DNA of 26,749 nt from Oscillospiraceae bacterium (GTDB lineage: Bacteria > Bacillota > Clostridia > Oscillospirales > Oscillospiraceae), in contig JAGAMQ010000047.1 of the NCBI GenBank assembly GCA_017624645.1, positions 1 through 26,749 on the forward strand, read 5' to 3'. The notes under the pieces were generated by a model, which had not been told where the DNA came from, ran no database searches, and saw nothing but the letters and a program-made list of their open reading frames with translations. Numbering within the stretch: position 1 is the stretch's first letter; every line of letters starts with the position of its first letter. A program made the translations under genes and the position numbers. Shown here piece by piece: positions 16,896 through 24,077 of the stretch.

Positions 16896-18156
16896 GATCC
16901 CGGCATTTATCCGTCAATATACCATGGTAGAACCGGGGGATACTGTGATTTGTGCAGTGTCCGGCGGTGCGGATTCCATTGCGCTTTTGTTCTCCTTGTA
17001 TCTGCTTCGGGATAAGCTTAAGATCAATTTGCAGGCTGCGCATTTTAACCATGGACTGCGAGGTACCGAATCTGACCGGGATGAAGCATTTGTCCGGGAA
17101 TTCTGTGAACGGTACGACATAGTGCTGCATGTTGGCAGTGGACAGGTAGTGTCGGGAAAGAAAGGACTGGAGGCGGCTGCCAGGGAGGCAAGATATGCCT
17201 TTTTTCGCACCCTGCCCGGTAAGATCGCCACAGCGCATACTGCTGACGATAATGCGGAAACTGTACTCATGCATTTGATTCGGGGGACAGGTCTTAAAGG
17301 TCTGGGGGGCATTACGCCTGTCTCCGGACAACTGATCCGCCCGATGCTTTCTGTAACCAGAGAAGAGGTTCTTTCTTTCCTGCGGGAGTATGCCCTTTCC
17401 TGTGTGGAGGATTCCTCTAATGCAGGGGACCAATTTCTACGCAATCGGCTGCGGCACAGTGTCCTGCCCCTTTTACGGCAGGAAAACCCCGGGGTGTCCC
17501 AAAGCATCTCAGCTACCGCGCTGCAGCTTCGTCAGGACGAGGCATATCTGCAATTTCTTGTGCCGGAGGAGCTACCGGAGATTCCCGTTTTGCGCCAAAT
17601 GCCCTCTGCTTTGCGCAGCCGTGCATTGTCCCGATTTCTTGCGCAGAACGGACTTCCGGAGTGTCAAAGGGAGCATATTGCCTTGTTGGAGCAGATCGTG
17701 TTTTCTGGGAACCCCTCAGCATCTGTTCGTCTTCCGGGTGGACTGGTTGTTCGAAGATGCTACGAAAAACTGGAGATGGGGCGCGATCTGCCGGAATTGC
17801 AGGAATGTATCTTGCCTGTACCGGCAAATATGGAGATCCCGTCCCTTGGTATACAGGTCTGCACCAGGCAGGCAGAATCTTTGTGGTCAGAGAAAAACCG
17901 CTTTTGCGTGAGCGTCAAGGGAAGTTTGCGGATTCGTTCCCGTCGTACCGGTGATACGATGGCATTGCCCGGTGGCAGCAAATCATTGAAAAAGCTTTTA
18001 ATTAATAAAAAAATACCGGCACATCTGCGCAGCCAGATTCCTGTGTTGGAGGATGACGATGGGATCGTTGGTGTTTACGGATTTGGTGCGGATCGGCGCC
18101 GGATCGCCAAGGATTTCCCTTGCGTAGAGATCTGTTTTACAGAGAATTCTCATTGA
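16885..18156 (+). CDS. tilS: tRNA(Ile)-lysidine synthetase TilS
   Basis: TilS attaches lysine to C34 of the tRNA-Ile with anticodon CAU, switching it to read AUA. The 423-aa product has the ATP pyrophosphatase P-loop SGGADS (26-31), AAHFNHGLRGTESDRD, IATAHTADDNAETVLM and LIRGTGLKGLGGI. A C-terminal domain has RIRSRRTGDTMALPGG and KKLLINKKIPAHLR. It starts inside the end of dnaB (11-nt overlap) with GGGAG upstream. In many Firmicutes hpt sits between tilS and ftsH; here ftsH follows directly after 21 nt. Confidence 0.96.
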   Translation: MLNKIPAFIRQYTMVEPGDTVICAVSGGADSIALLFSLYLLRDKLKINLQAAHFNHGLRGTESDRDEAFVREFCERYDIVLHVGSGQVVSGKKGLEAAAREARYAFFRTLPGKIATAHTADDNAETVLMHLIRGTGLKGLGGITPVSGQLIRPMLSVTREEVLSFLREYALSCVEDSSNAGDQFLRNRLRHSVLPLLRQENPGVSQSISATALQLRQDEAYLQFLVPEELPEIPVLRQMPSALRSRALSRFLAQNGLPECQREHIALLEQIVFSGNPSASVRLPGGLVVRRCYEKLEMGRDLPELQECILPVPANMEIPSLGIQVCTRQAESLWSEKNRFCVSVKGSLRIRSRRTGDTMALPGGSKSLKKLLINKKIPAHLRSQIPVLEDDDGIVGVYGFGADRRRIAKDFPCVEICFTENSH

Positions 18157-18177
18157 ACAGTTTAAGGAGTTAATGCA

Positions 18178-20052
18178 TTGAAGAAACGTAAAATTTTGCC
18201 CTTGATTCTATACGCAGCAGTTCTCATTCTGCTGTTTTCCTGGATGATGGGCATCTTTGGATTGGGGCAGGACCAGCTGACCTATTCGGAGGTGCTGGGT
18301 CTGTTCCAGAATAAACAGGTCCGCAGCTTCGTGGTTGAGGACGGCAAGATCAGTATGGAACTGAATCAGCCTTACGACGGCAAATCCAGCCTCCGTGTAC
18401 CTCTGGCAGATCCGGAGAGCTTCCGCAGCGAGATGTGGCAGACCATTCAGGAACAGAGTGAAAGCGGAATACTGCTGACCTACGATTTTATTCCTGAAGA
18501 GAAGGGCTCTGCCTTCGATTATATTCTTCCTTTGATCATTGCCGGCGTGGTGCTGATTTTTGTTTGGATTCTGCTGGCAGGCAGAGCAGGGAACAATAAT
18601 CCCATGAGCAATTTTGGCAAAGCCCGCACTGTCAACGGTTTGCCTGTGGGTCAGAAGGTGACCTTCCAGGATGTTGCCGGCGTGGATGAGGAGAAAGCGG
18701 AACTGCAGGAGGTTGTGGATTTTCTGCGCAACCCCCAGAAATTTGCGGACATTGGTGCCAAGATTCCCCATGGCATTTTGCTGTCCGGCCCTCCCGGTAC
18801 CGGTAAGACCCTCCTGGCCCGGGCTGTGGCAGGGGAGGCTGGGGTGCAGTTCCTGTCCATCTCCGGTTCTGATTTTATGGAGATGTATGTTGGTGTGGGC
18901 GCCAGCCGTGTCCGGGACCTGTTTGATCAGGCAAAGCGGGTGGCACCTGCCATTATCTTTATCGACGAGATCGATGCGGTAGGCCGTAAACGCGGCTCCG
19001 GTTTGGGCGGCGGCCATGATGAGAGAGAGCAGACTCTGAACCAGCTTTTGGTGGAAATGGACGGCTTCGGTCGGACAGAAGGTGTCATCGTTCTGGCTGC
19101 GACCAACCGTCCGGATATTTTGGATCCTGCGCTTTTGCGCCCGGGCCGTTTTGACCGTCAGATCTACATTGGTGCGCCGGATGTTAAAGGACGCGAGGAT
19201 ATTCTTAAGATCCATGCAAAGGGAAAGCGCCTGGATGGTTCTGTAGATCTGCATTTGGTTGCCCGTTCTACCCCCGGTTTTACCGGTGCGGACCTGAGCA
19301 ATCTGATGAACGAGGCTGCGATCCTGGCGGCTCGTGATGATAGACCTGTGCTGAATATGGATGACCTGAATGAAGCGATGATGAAGATTATGGCAGGTCC
19401 CGAGAAGCGCAGCAGACTGTTGACTCGCAAGGATCTGAAGGAAACGGCCATCCATGAAGCAGGACATGCCATCGCTATGTACCATCTTCCTACCCAGGAA
19501 ACTGTCCGGCAGATCACCATTGTTCCCCGGGGTAACGCATTGGGGGCAACCTGGTATATCCCCAGGGATGATTCTGCCAGCTTGACCCGCAACCAAATGT
19601 ATGAAAAAATAGTGGGGCTTCTTGGAGGCCGGGTGGCAGAAGCCTTGTTTGTAGGAGATATCTCTGTGGGTGCGTCCAATGATATTGACCGTGCCACGAA
19701 GCTTGCCCGGGACATGGTTGCCCGTTACGGTATGTGCGAAAAGCTGGGTACCGTTTCCTATACCGGCGGCGATGAGCTGTTTATCGGACGCAATTATGAG
19801 CGCACCAAGAGCTACTCGGAGAAGGTGGCAGGCACCATCGACGATGAGGTGAAAGAACTCATCGACAGGGCGTATGCCCATTGTGCCCAGATCCTTAAGG
19901 AAAATGAGGATAAGCTCCATCAGGTGGTGGAATTCCTCCTGCAGCATGAGGATATGTCCGGTGTGCAGTTTGCCCAGTGTATGAAGGGTCAGCCCATCAG
20001 TGAGGATTCGGATTCCTCTCTCTTTGCACTCCCGGAGGATAAAGTAGACTAA
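18178..20052 (+). CDS. ftsH: ATP-dependent zinc metalloprotease FtsH
   Basis: FtsH is a hexameric membrane AAA+ protease that removes misfolded or unassembled membrane proteins and some regulators. The 624-aa product has transmembrane helices at about 7-27 and 115-134 flanking a small external domain. The AAA+ module has Walker A GPPGTGKT (204-211), Walker B IIFIDEID (259-266) and the second region of homology [20 protein letters not shown]. The protease domain has the zinc site HEAGH (426-430) and D502 in GASNDID. The start is a TTG at 18178 with AAGGAG 9 nt upstream; the nearby ATG at 18173 runs into a stop after two codons. Last gene of the cluster. Confidence 0.97.
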   Translation: MKKRKILPLILYAAVLILLFSWMMGIFGLGQDQLTYSEVLGLFQNKQVRSFVVEDGKISMELNQPYDGKSSLRVPLADPESFRSEMWQTIQEQSESGILLTYDFIPEEKGSAFDYILPLIIAGVVLIFVWILLAGRAGNNNPMSNFGKARTVNGLPVGQKVTFQDVAGVDEEKAELQEVVDFLRNPQKFADIGAKIPHGILLSGPPGTGKTLLARAVAGEAGVQFLSISGSDFMEMYVGVGASRVRDLFDQAKRVAPAIIFIDEIDAVGRKRGSGLGGGHDEREQTLNQLLVEMDGFGRTEGVIVLAATNRPDILDPALLRPGRFDRQIYIGAPDVKGREDILKIHAKGKRLDGSVDLHLVARSTPGFTGADLSNLMNEAAILAARDDRPVLNMDDLNEAMMKIMAGPEKRSRLLTRKDLKETAIHEAGHAIAMYHLPTQETVRQITIVPRGNALGATWYIPRDDSASLTRNQMYEKIVGLLGGRVAEALFVGDISVGASNDIDRATKLARDMVARYGMCEKLGTVSYTGGDELFIGRNYERTKSYSEKVAGTIDDEVKELIDRAYAHCAQILKENEDKLHQVVEFLLQHEDMSGVQFAQCMKGQPISEDSDSSLFALPEDKVD

Positions 20053-20059
20053 TGTGATG

Positions 20060-20090
20060 CCGCGGCAGTGTTACACTGCCGCGGTCTATT
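20060..20090 (+). terminator. hairpin between convergent ftsH and hemolysin III genes
   Basis: A perfect 11-bp GC-rich stem (20060-20070 with 20074-20084) with a 3-base loop stands 7 bases after the ftsH stop. The tail is TCTATT, so the U-tract is weak. It probably acts from both sides. Confidence 0.65.
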
Positions 20091-20760
20091 ACAGGACATA
20101 TAGGAAAATACAGAGAAACTGTAAAACACTTCCGGCAACTACGAAGATGTGGAATACACTGTGCATCCAGTGCCGCTTTGAGCCAATTCCGTAAAGGACC
20201 GCACCAACAGTATAAACGCAGCCACCGGCGAGCAAGAGTCCGAAGCCTGCCGGATAAAGCACTTCAAGGGCTTGCGGCAGAAAGAAAATGATCGCCCAGC
20301 CCATAAAGACATAACAGATCATGGAAAACAGATTGTATTTTTTTAGATCAATGGCAGTCAATGTTGCCGCTAAAATTCCAAGCCCCCATTCCAATCCTAA
20401 AAGGCCCCACCCAATCACCGGATACACCGGTAAAAACGATAGGACAAGGATAGGTGTATAGGTACCGGCAATCAAGGCGTAGATCATACAGTGGTCAATG
20501 ACCTGCAAAACCTTCTTTCCTGTGGAAGGGTGCATACCGTGATATATGCTTGAGATGCAATATACGCACATCATGCTGATTCCATAGATCGCCATGGAAA
20601 CCGCTGCGCCGACGCCCTGAGGATACGCCCTCCATAGCCCCAGGAACAATACCAGGATACTGAAAGCACCACCGACGATGTGGGTGACCATGTTCACGAT
20701 CTCCTCTGCCGATGTATAATCGGGCAACAGTCTGTCTGCCAATTTGATGCGTTTTCTCAT
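20089..20760 (-). CDS. Hemolysin III / PAQR family membrane protein
   Basis: The 223-aa product is a seven-helix membrane protein of the YqfA/TrhA (hemolysin III) family, related to PAQR receptors. Family motifs are present: EEIVNMVTHIVGG near the N-terminus, SSIYHG (about 90-95), DHCMIYALIAGTYTPI (about 109-124) and the C-terminal HWMHSVFHIFVVAGS (about 196-210). The conserved Glu, Asp and His residues that would bind zinc are all present. Hydrolase activity is known for some PAQR members, but the bacterial role is loosely tied to membrane fluidity and should not be read as true haemolysis. AAAGGAGG precedes the start. It is monocistronic. Confidence 0.93.
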   Translation of the reverse strand: MRKRIKLADRLLPDYTSAEEIVNMVTHIVGGAFSILVLFLGLWRAYPQGVGAAVSMAIYGISMMCVYCISSIYHGMHPSTGKKVLQVIDHCMIYALIAGTYTPILVLSFLPVYPVIGWGLLGLEWGLGILAATLTAIDLKKYNLFSMICYVFMGWAIIFFLPQALEVLYPAGFGLLLAGGCVYTVGAVLYGIGSKRHWMHSVFHIFVVAGSVLQFLCIFLYVL

Positions 20761-20785
20761 GAAGATACCTCCTTTGTTTGAGGGG

Positions 20786-20794
20786 AGTATAACA
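20786..20794 (-). promoter_or_regulatory. extended -10 promoter of the hemolysin III gene
   Basis: On the minus strand TGTTATACT is an extended -10 (TATACT 20786-20791). The -35 position (about 20809-20814) is poor and overlaps the left arm of the inverted repeat at 20800-20846. Confidence 0.5.
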
Positions 20795-20799
20795 CAAAA

Positions 20800-20846
20800 T
20801 GCCCGGTAGAGGTTCTACTCTTGTGGTGCGGATACTCTACCGGGCA
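20800..20846. repeat. 12-bp inverted repeat next to the hemolysin III promoter
   Basis: TGCCCGGTAGAG (20800-20811) and its exact reverse complement CTCTACCGGGCA (20835-20846) are 23 bases apart. Another CTCTACC stands at 20858-20864. No T-tract follows on either strand, so an operator or structured leader is more likely than a terminator. Confidence 0.6.
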
Positions 20847-20874
20847 CGGGATAGGCACTCTACCACTTGTGGAG

Positions 20875-20891
20875 TTGTGCAAAATGCACAA
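20875..20891. promoter_or_regulatory. operator-like dyad
   Basis: TTGTGCA and TGCACAA are a perfect 7-bp dyad with a 3-base centre, in the divergent intergenic region. No regulator family is assigned. Confidence 0.4.
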
Positions 20892-20920
20892 AAACAATGA
20901 AGTAAATTCGTCACCGAAAC

Positions 20921-20939
20921 AACTTATTTACAATAAGTT
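20921..20939. promoter_or_regulatory. operator-like dyad upstream of the CBS gene promoter
   Basis: AACTTATT and AATAAGTT form a perfect 8-bp dyad with a 3-base centre, 26 bases upstream of the TATAAT at 20966. Its place suggests an activator or repressor site. Confidence 0.45.
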
Positions 20940-20965
20940 TTCAGTCTTTTTTTCAATATCCGTGC

Positions 20966-20971
20966 TATAAT
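20966..20971 (+). promoter_or_regulatory. -10 box of the CBS gene promoter
   Basis: A perfect TATAAT stands 39 bases before the ATG. No good -35 box is found at 16-18 bases upstream, which fits a regulated promoter. Confidence 0.5.
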
Positions 20972-21009
20972 GGTATGGGCAGCAAGAAGCTGACCGGTAA
21001 GGAGCTGCT

Positions 21010-21423
21010 ATGAATAATATTTTGTTTTTCTTGACACCGAAAGCAATGTGCTCGTTTGTATATGATGATTTTACGGTTCGGCAAGCGTTGGAAAAAATGG
21101 AGGCTACCAGCTATACCTCTTTGCCCATCCTGAATAAGCGCGGTGAATACCGCGGCACCTTGACGGAGGGTGATCTGTTGTGGGCGCTGAAGAATATGTG
21201 TTACATGGATATGCGCCAGGCGGAATCCCGGAAGATCATGGAGATCTCCCGACGGAAGGATAACATACCTGTTCGTGTCACAGCCAACATGTTCGATTTG
21301 GTGAAGAGGGCAAGTACACAAAATTTTGTTCCGGTGGTGGACGATAAGGATGCCTTTATCGGCATCATCACCCGAGGTGCCATCATCAAATACTGCCAGC
21401 AGCAGTTGTTTTCTGAGGACTGA
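21010..21423 (+). CDS. Two-CBS-domain protein
   Basis: The 137-aa product is almost entirely one CBS pair (Bateman module) that would bind an adenosine-type ligand. CBS1 is about 8-62 (VRQALEKMEATSYTSLPILN, then YRGTLTEGDLLWAL) and CBS2 about 80-135 (VRVTANMFDLVKRASTQNF, then FIGIITRGAIIKY). No effector or DNA-binding domain is fused, so it probably acts on a partner protein; the partner cannot be named from the sequence. AAGGAG lies 5 nt before the ATG. The gene is monocistronic between its own promoter and terminator. Confidence 0.88.
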   Translation: MNNILFFLTPKAMCSFVYDDFTVRQALEKMEATSYTSLPILNKRGEYRGTLTEGDLLWALKNMCYMDMRQAESRKIMEISRRKDNIPVRVTANMFDLVKRASTQNFVPVVDDKDAFIGIITRGAIIKYCQQQLFSED

Positions 21424-21427
21424 AAAA

Positions 21428-21455
21428 GCAGACCCGGCGGGGTCTGCTTTTTTGT
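21428..21455 (+). terminator. Rho-independent terminator of the CBS gene
   Basis: An 8-bp stem (21428-21435 with 21440-21447), loop GGCG, is followed by TTTTTTTG. Confidence 0.92.
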
Positions 21456-21484
21456 TTGCAATCAAAGGGAGAATCTGCTATAAT
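21456..21484 (+). promoter_or_regulatory. sigma-A promoter of the six-gene unit
   Basis: TTGCAA (21456-21461), a 17-base spacer and a perfect TATAAT (21479-21484). It begins directly after the preceding terminator. Confidence 0.82.
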
Positions 21485-21518
21485 GGCACATATATGAATT
21501 AAGGATAGGAGGAGAAGT

Positions 21519-22181
21519 ATGGACGACGAAAAATTGAAAAAACAAATCGGCGCCAATATTGTTTCCTACCGCAAACGCTTTGGTATGACGCAGGCAACGC
21601 TTGCAGAAAAATTAAACTATTCTGATAAAGCTGTGTCCAAATGGGAGAGGGGAGAATCCGCTCCGGATGTGCAAACACTGGTGCAGCTTGCAGAGTTGTT
21701 TTCCGTGACGGTTAACGACCTGTTGGTAGACCCCAATGCATTGCCGGAGAATCCCGGGACAGTGGAGCGGGTCATGGGAATGGCTGTGGAGAAAACACTG
21801 AAACGGAAGGCAAATAAAAAGATTATCCTGATGCTGTCATCCATTCTTGTGTGGTTTGTGGCATTGCTGAGCTTTGTGGTACTTTCATTGTTTGATGTGC
21901 CAAAGGGATGGGTGGCGTTTTTATATGCCATTCCTGTGGATGCCATCGTGATGCTGAGCCTGCGTTCTGCATGGAAGGATTTTCGTTGGAATCGGGCGCT
22001 GATCTCTGTAATTATGTGGGGCAGCCTGCTGGCTGTTTTTACATCAGTTCTGGTGTTTGTTACGCCTCTGATATGGCGTAAGCTTTGGATGCTGTTCCTG
22101 CTGGGAATTCCCGGACAGGCAGCGATCCTGTTGTGGTTTGAGATTTACCGTAAACCCAAGAAGGAGCATGCAGATGGATAA
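21519..22181 (+). CDS. XRE-family transcriptional regulator with C-terminal membrane segments
   Basis: The 220-aa product has an N-terminal helix-turn-helix of the XRE/Cro type (about 7-66: IVSYRKRFGMTQATLAEKLN, YSDKAVSKWERGESAPD). Hydrophobic segments follow at about 101-123, 131-148, 160-182 and 187-207, so the DNA-binding domain would be tethered to the membrane. This layout is common in clostridial regulators that read membrane or envelope state; the signal is not known here. AGGAGG precedes the start. It heads a unit of six closely packed genes, and its stop overlaps the next start by 8 nt. Confidence 0.88.
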   Translation: MDDEKLKKQIGANIVSYRKRFGMTQATLAEKLNYSDKAVSKWERGESAPDVQTLVQLAELFSVTVNDLLVDPNALPENPGTVERVMGMAVEKTLKRKANKKIILMLSSILVWFVALLSFVVLSLFDVPKGWVAFLYAIPVDAIVMLSLRSAWKDFRWNRALISVIMWGSLLAVFTSVLVFVTPLIWRKLWMLFLLGIPGQAAILLWFEIYRKPKKEHADG

Positions 22182-22707
22182 GAAAGAATTGCGCCGTCAG
22201 ATCCAACAAAAAAAACGGGCAATGTCCGAAGAACAGATTGAGGTTGCCAGCCGGGAGCTTGCCCGGAAATTTCTGGCAACAGAGGCGTACCGCGACGCAA
22301 AGACCTTGTATGGCTATTTGCCATATAATCAGGAGGTTCGCACCGCGGCCATTCTTGCCCAGGCACTGAAGGATGGGAAGCAGGTGGCTGTTCCAAAGGT
22401 GTACGGTGAGGAAATGCGCTTTATCCTGCTGGAGGATCTTTCCGGTGTGGAAAAAGGTTATGCCGGAATCCCTGAGCCTGTGGCAGACGGCCCTGTGGCC
22501 CAGGACCCTACTGCCCTTGTGCTGATGCCAGGTCTTGCCTTTGACGCTGAAGGGCACCGGATCGGCTACGGCGGCGGTTTTTATGATCGCTTTCTGGAGA
22601 AGGAACCGGGGCATCCCACGGTGGCGCTGTGCTATGATTTTCAAATGTTGGAGCGATTGGAAACCCAGGAGCATGATATCCCGGTGGATATGGTGATTTG
22701 GGCGTAA
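22174..22707 (+). CDS. 5-formyltetrahydrofolate cyclo-ligase
   Basis: This enzyme (MTHFS) uses ATP to turn 5-formyl-THF into 5,10-methenyl-THF, returning folate to one-carbon metabolism. The 177-aa product begins MDKKELRRQIQQKKRAMS. It contains the folate site region (YGYLPYNQEVRT), VPKVYGEEMRF, and the signature MPGLAFDAEGHRIGYGGGFY followed by DRFL. The start at 22174 was preferred because AAGGAG (22161-22166) is 7 nt upstream; the ATG at 22168 is only 1 nt from it. It overlaps the regulator gene by 8 nt. Confidence 0.94.
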   Translation: MDKKELRRQIQQKKRAMSEEQIEVASRELARKFLATEAYRDAKTLYGYLPYNQEVRTAAILAQALKDGKQVAVPKVYGEEMRFILLEDLSGVEKGYAGIPEPVADGPVAQDPTALVLMPGLAFDAEGHRIGYGGGFYDRFLEKEPGHPTVALCYDFQMLERLETQEHDIPVDMVIWA

Positions 22708-22708
22708 T

Positions 22709-23278
22709 ATGGAAATTCTAATTGTGATCGCTGTGTGTGCGGTGGTGTTCGGTGCGTGCTTTTTGCTGGATAAAGGTTTTACAGCTGTTTTCCGTGGAAA
22801 GAAGGAGCATATGACCGGTATGGCTGTCCGTCAGAGCAAGCGTTATGCATCCTTCGGTTTGATTCTTGGTGTCGTTGGAATCGCTGCCATGTTTCAGGGT
22901 ACAAAAAATGGCTGGCTGCTTCCTCTGGGCGGAGGAGTACTGTTCCTTTTAGGTGCGGTATTGGTCGTCTTTTACATGACCTTTGGCATTTTTTATGATA
23001 CCGATACCTTTATACTTACGACCTTTGGAAAGCGCAGCGTCACCTATCGCTACGCACAGATCAATGGGCAGCAGCTTTATGTGTCCTATGGGACTGTGAT
23101 CCTGGAGCTATACATGGATGACGGCAGGACGGTCCAGCTTCAATCCAGGATGGACGGCGCTTATGAATTTTTGGATAAGGCGTTTGAAGCATGGCTTCGT
23201 CAGACAGGCAGAACATTGGAGGATTGTCCCTTTTATGATCCTGCCAACAGCTGCTGGTTTCCGCCTGTGGAGGTGTAA
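22709..23278 (+). CDS. Membrane protein with PH-like domain, function unknown
   Basis: The 189-aa product has three hydrophobic segments (about 2-20, 47-62, 68-92). A soluble domain at about 95-162 (DTFILTTFGKRSVTYRYAQI, then VILELYMDDGRTVQLQSRM) reads like the small beta-rich bacterial PH fold. The C-terminal tail has two cysteines (C173, C182) and is proline-rich. It starts 1 nt after the previous stop with no good ribosome binding site, so translation is probably coupled. No catalytic motif is seen. Confidence 0.75.
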   Translation: MEILIVIAVCAVVFGACFLLDKGFTAVFRGKKEHMTGMAVRQSKRYASFGLILGVVGIAAMFQGTKNGWLLPLGGGVLFLLGAVLVVFYMTFGIFYDTDTFILTTFGKRSVTYRYAQINGQQLYVSYGTVILELYMDDGRTVQLQSRMDGAYEFLDKAFEAWLRQTGRTLEDCPFYDPANSCWFPPVEV

Positions 23279-23281
23279 AAG

Positions 23282-23899
23282 ATGCATATTCCCAAAGGTG
23301 AGACTAGCCTTCTGGAACTTATAACCTTTCAGGATGCGCTGAAGGCTGCCGATACCCCCAATCCGGATTACGATATTGGCAAATGGATCTATGCCCCGAA
23401 TTTCTATTCAGAATACCGGTACATACTGGGAACCCGGGGACAGAATCCCTTGATCTGTATTGGCATCAATCCATCCACAGCAAGACCGGATGATTTGGAC
23501 AATACATTGAAATCTGTGGAACGCATAGCCTTGGGCAACGGATTTGACAGCTTTATTATGTTCAATGTATACGCCCAGCGAGCAACGGATCCGGATGCTA
23601 TGGAGAAGCAGTGTAATATCCTGCTTCATAGGGAGAATATGGATGCGTTTCGTTATGTGCTTTCTATTTCTCAGAAACCTGCGGTTTGGGCTGCATGGGG
23701 CACTATTATAGAAAAACGGGAGTACCTGTCCCAGTGCCTCCAGGATATGCTGGCCATTGGTGATCAATACGGTGCCCAGTGGTACTGTGCCGGTGCGGTG
23801 AGTAAAAAGGGACATCCCCACCACCCATTGTATCTTCGCAAGGATGAGAAGTTAAAACCCTTCGATGTGCAGGCGTATCTTGCTTGCCTTGTGAGGTGA
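23282..23899 (+). CDS. DUF1643 family protein
   Basis: The 205-aa product shows the marks of DUF1643: ICIGINPSTARPDDLDNTL (about 58-76), FNVYAQRATDP (94-104), WAAWG (136-140) and KGHPHHPLYL (176-185). The biochemical role of the family is not established; members are found near phage and DNA-related genes as well as in housekeeping contexts. GGAGG stands 8 nt before the start, inside the end of the preceding gene. Confidence 0.85.
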   Translation: MHIPKGETSLLELITFQDALKAADTPNPDYDIGKWIYAPNFYSEYRYILGTRGQNPLICIGINPSTARPDDLDNTLKSVERIALGNGFDSFIMFNVYAQRATDPDAMEKQCNILLHRENMDAFRYVLSISQKPAVWAAWGTIIEKREYLSQCLQDMLAIGDQYGAQWYCAGAVSKKGHPHHPLYLRKDEKLKPFDVQAYLACLVR

Positions 23900-23904
23900 T
23901 ATCC

Positions 23905-24075
23905 ATGAATGAGTGTGAGACCTGCTGGTATTATGACTATGATGAGGAATACGACGAGTATGTATGCATCATGGATTTGGATGAGGATGAAGTTTATCGG
24001 ATCATGACCTCTGCCAATCAGCATTGCCCCTTTTACAGACAGGGTGATGACTATACATTAGCAAGGAGACAGTGA
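23905..24075 (+). CDS. Small acidic Cys protein (DUF6472-like)
   Basis: The 56-aa product starts MNECETCWYYDYDEEYDEYV and has a C-x2-C pair, a strongly acidic Tyr/Asp/Glu stretch, a third cysteine in VCIMDLDEDE and a CPFY motif, ending DDYTLARRQ. This pattern matches a small clostridial family recalled as DUF6472. Four cysteines (C4, C7, C28 and the CPFY cysteine) could hold a metal. GAGGTGAT precedes the start at 23905. It ends 2 nt before the lipoprotein start. Confidence 0.8.
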   Translation: MNECETCWYYDYDEEYDEYVCIMDLDEDEVYRIMTSANQHCPFYRQGDDYTLARRQ

Positions 24076-24077
24076 GG

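Noticed and set aside
18208..19947. 579-codon minus-strand open frame opposite ftsH
   Set aside because: The FtsH frame is certain; the mirror frame has no ribosome site, promoter or recognisable domain.
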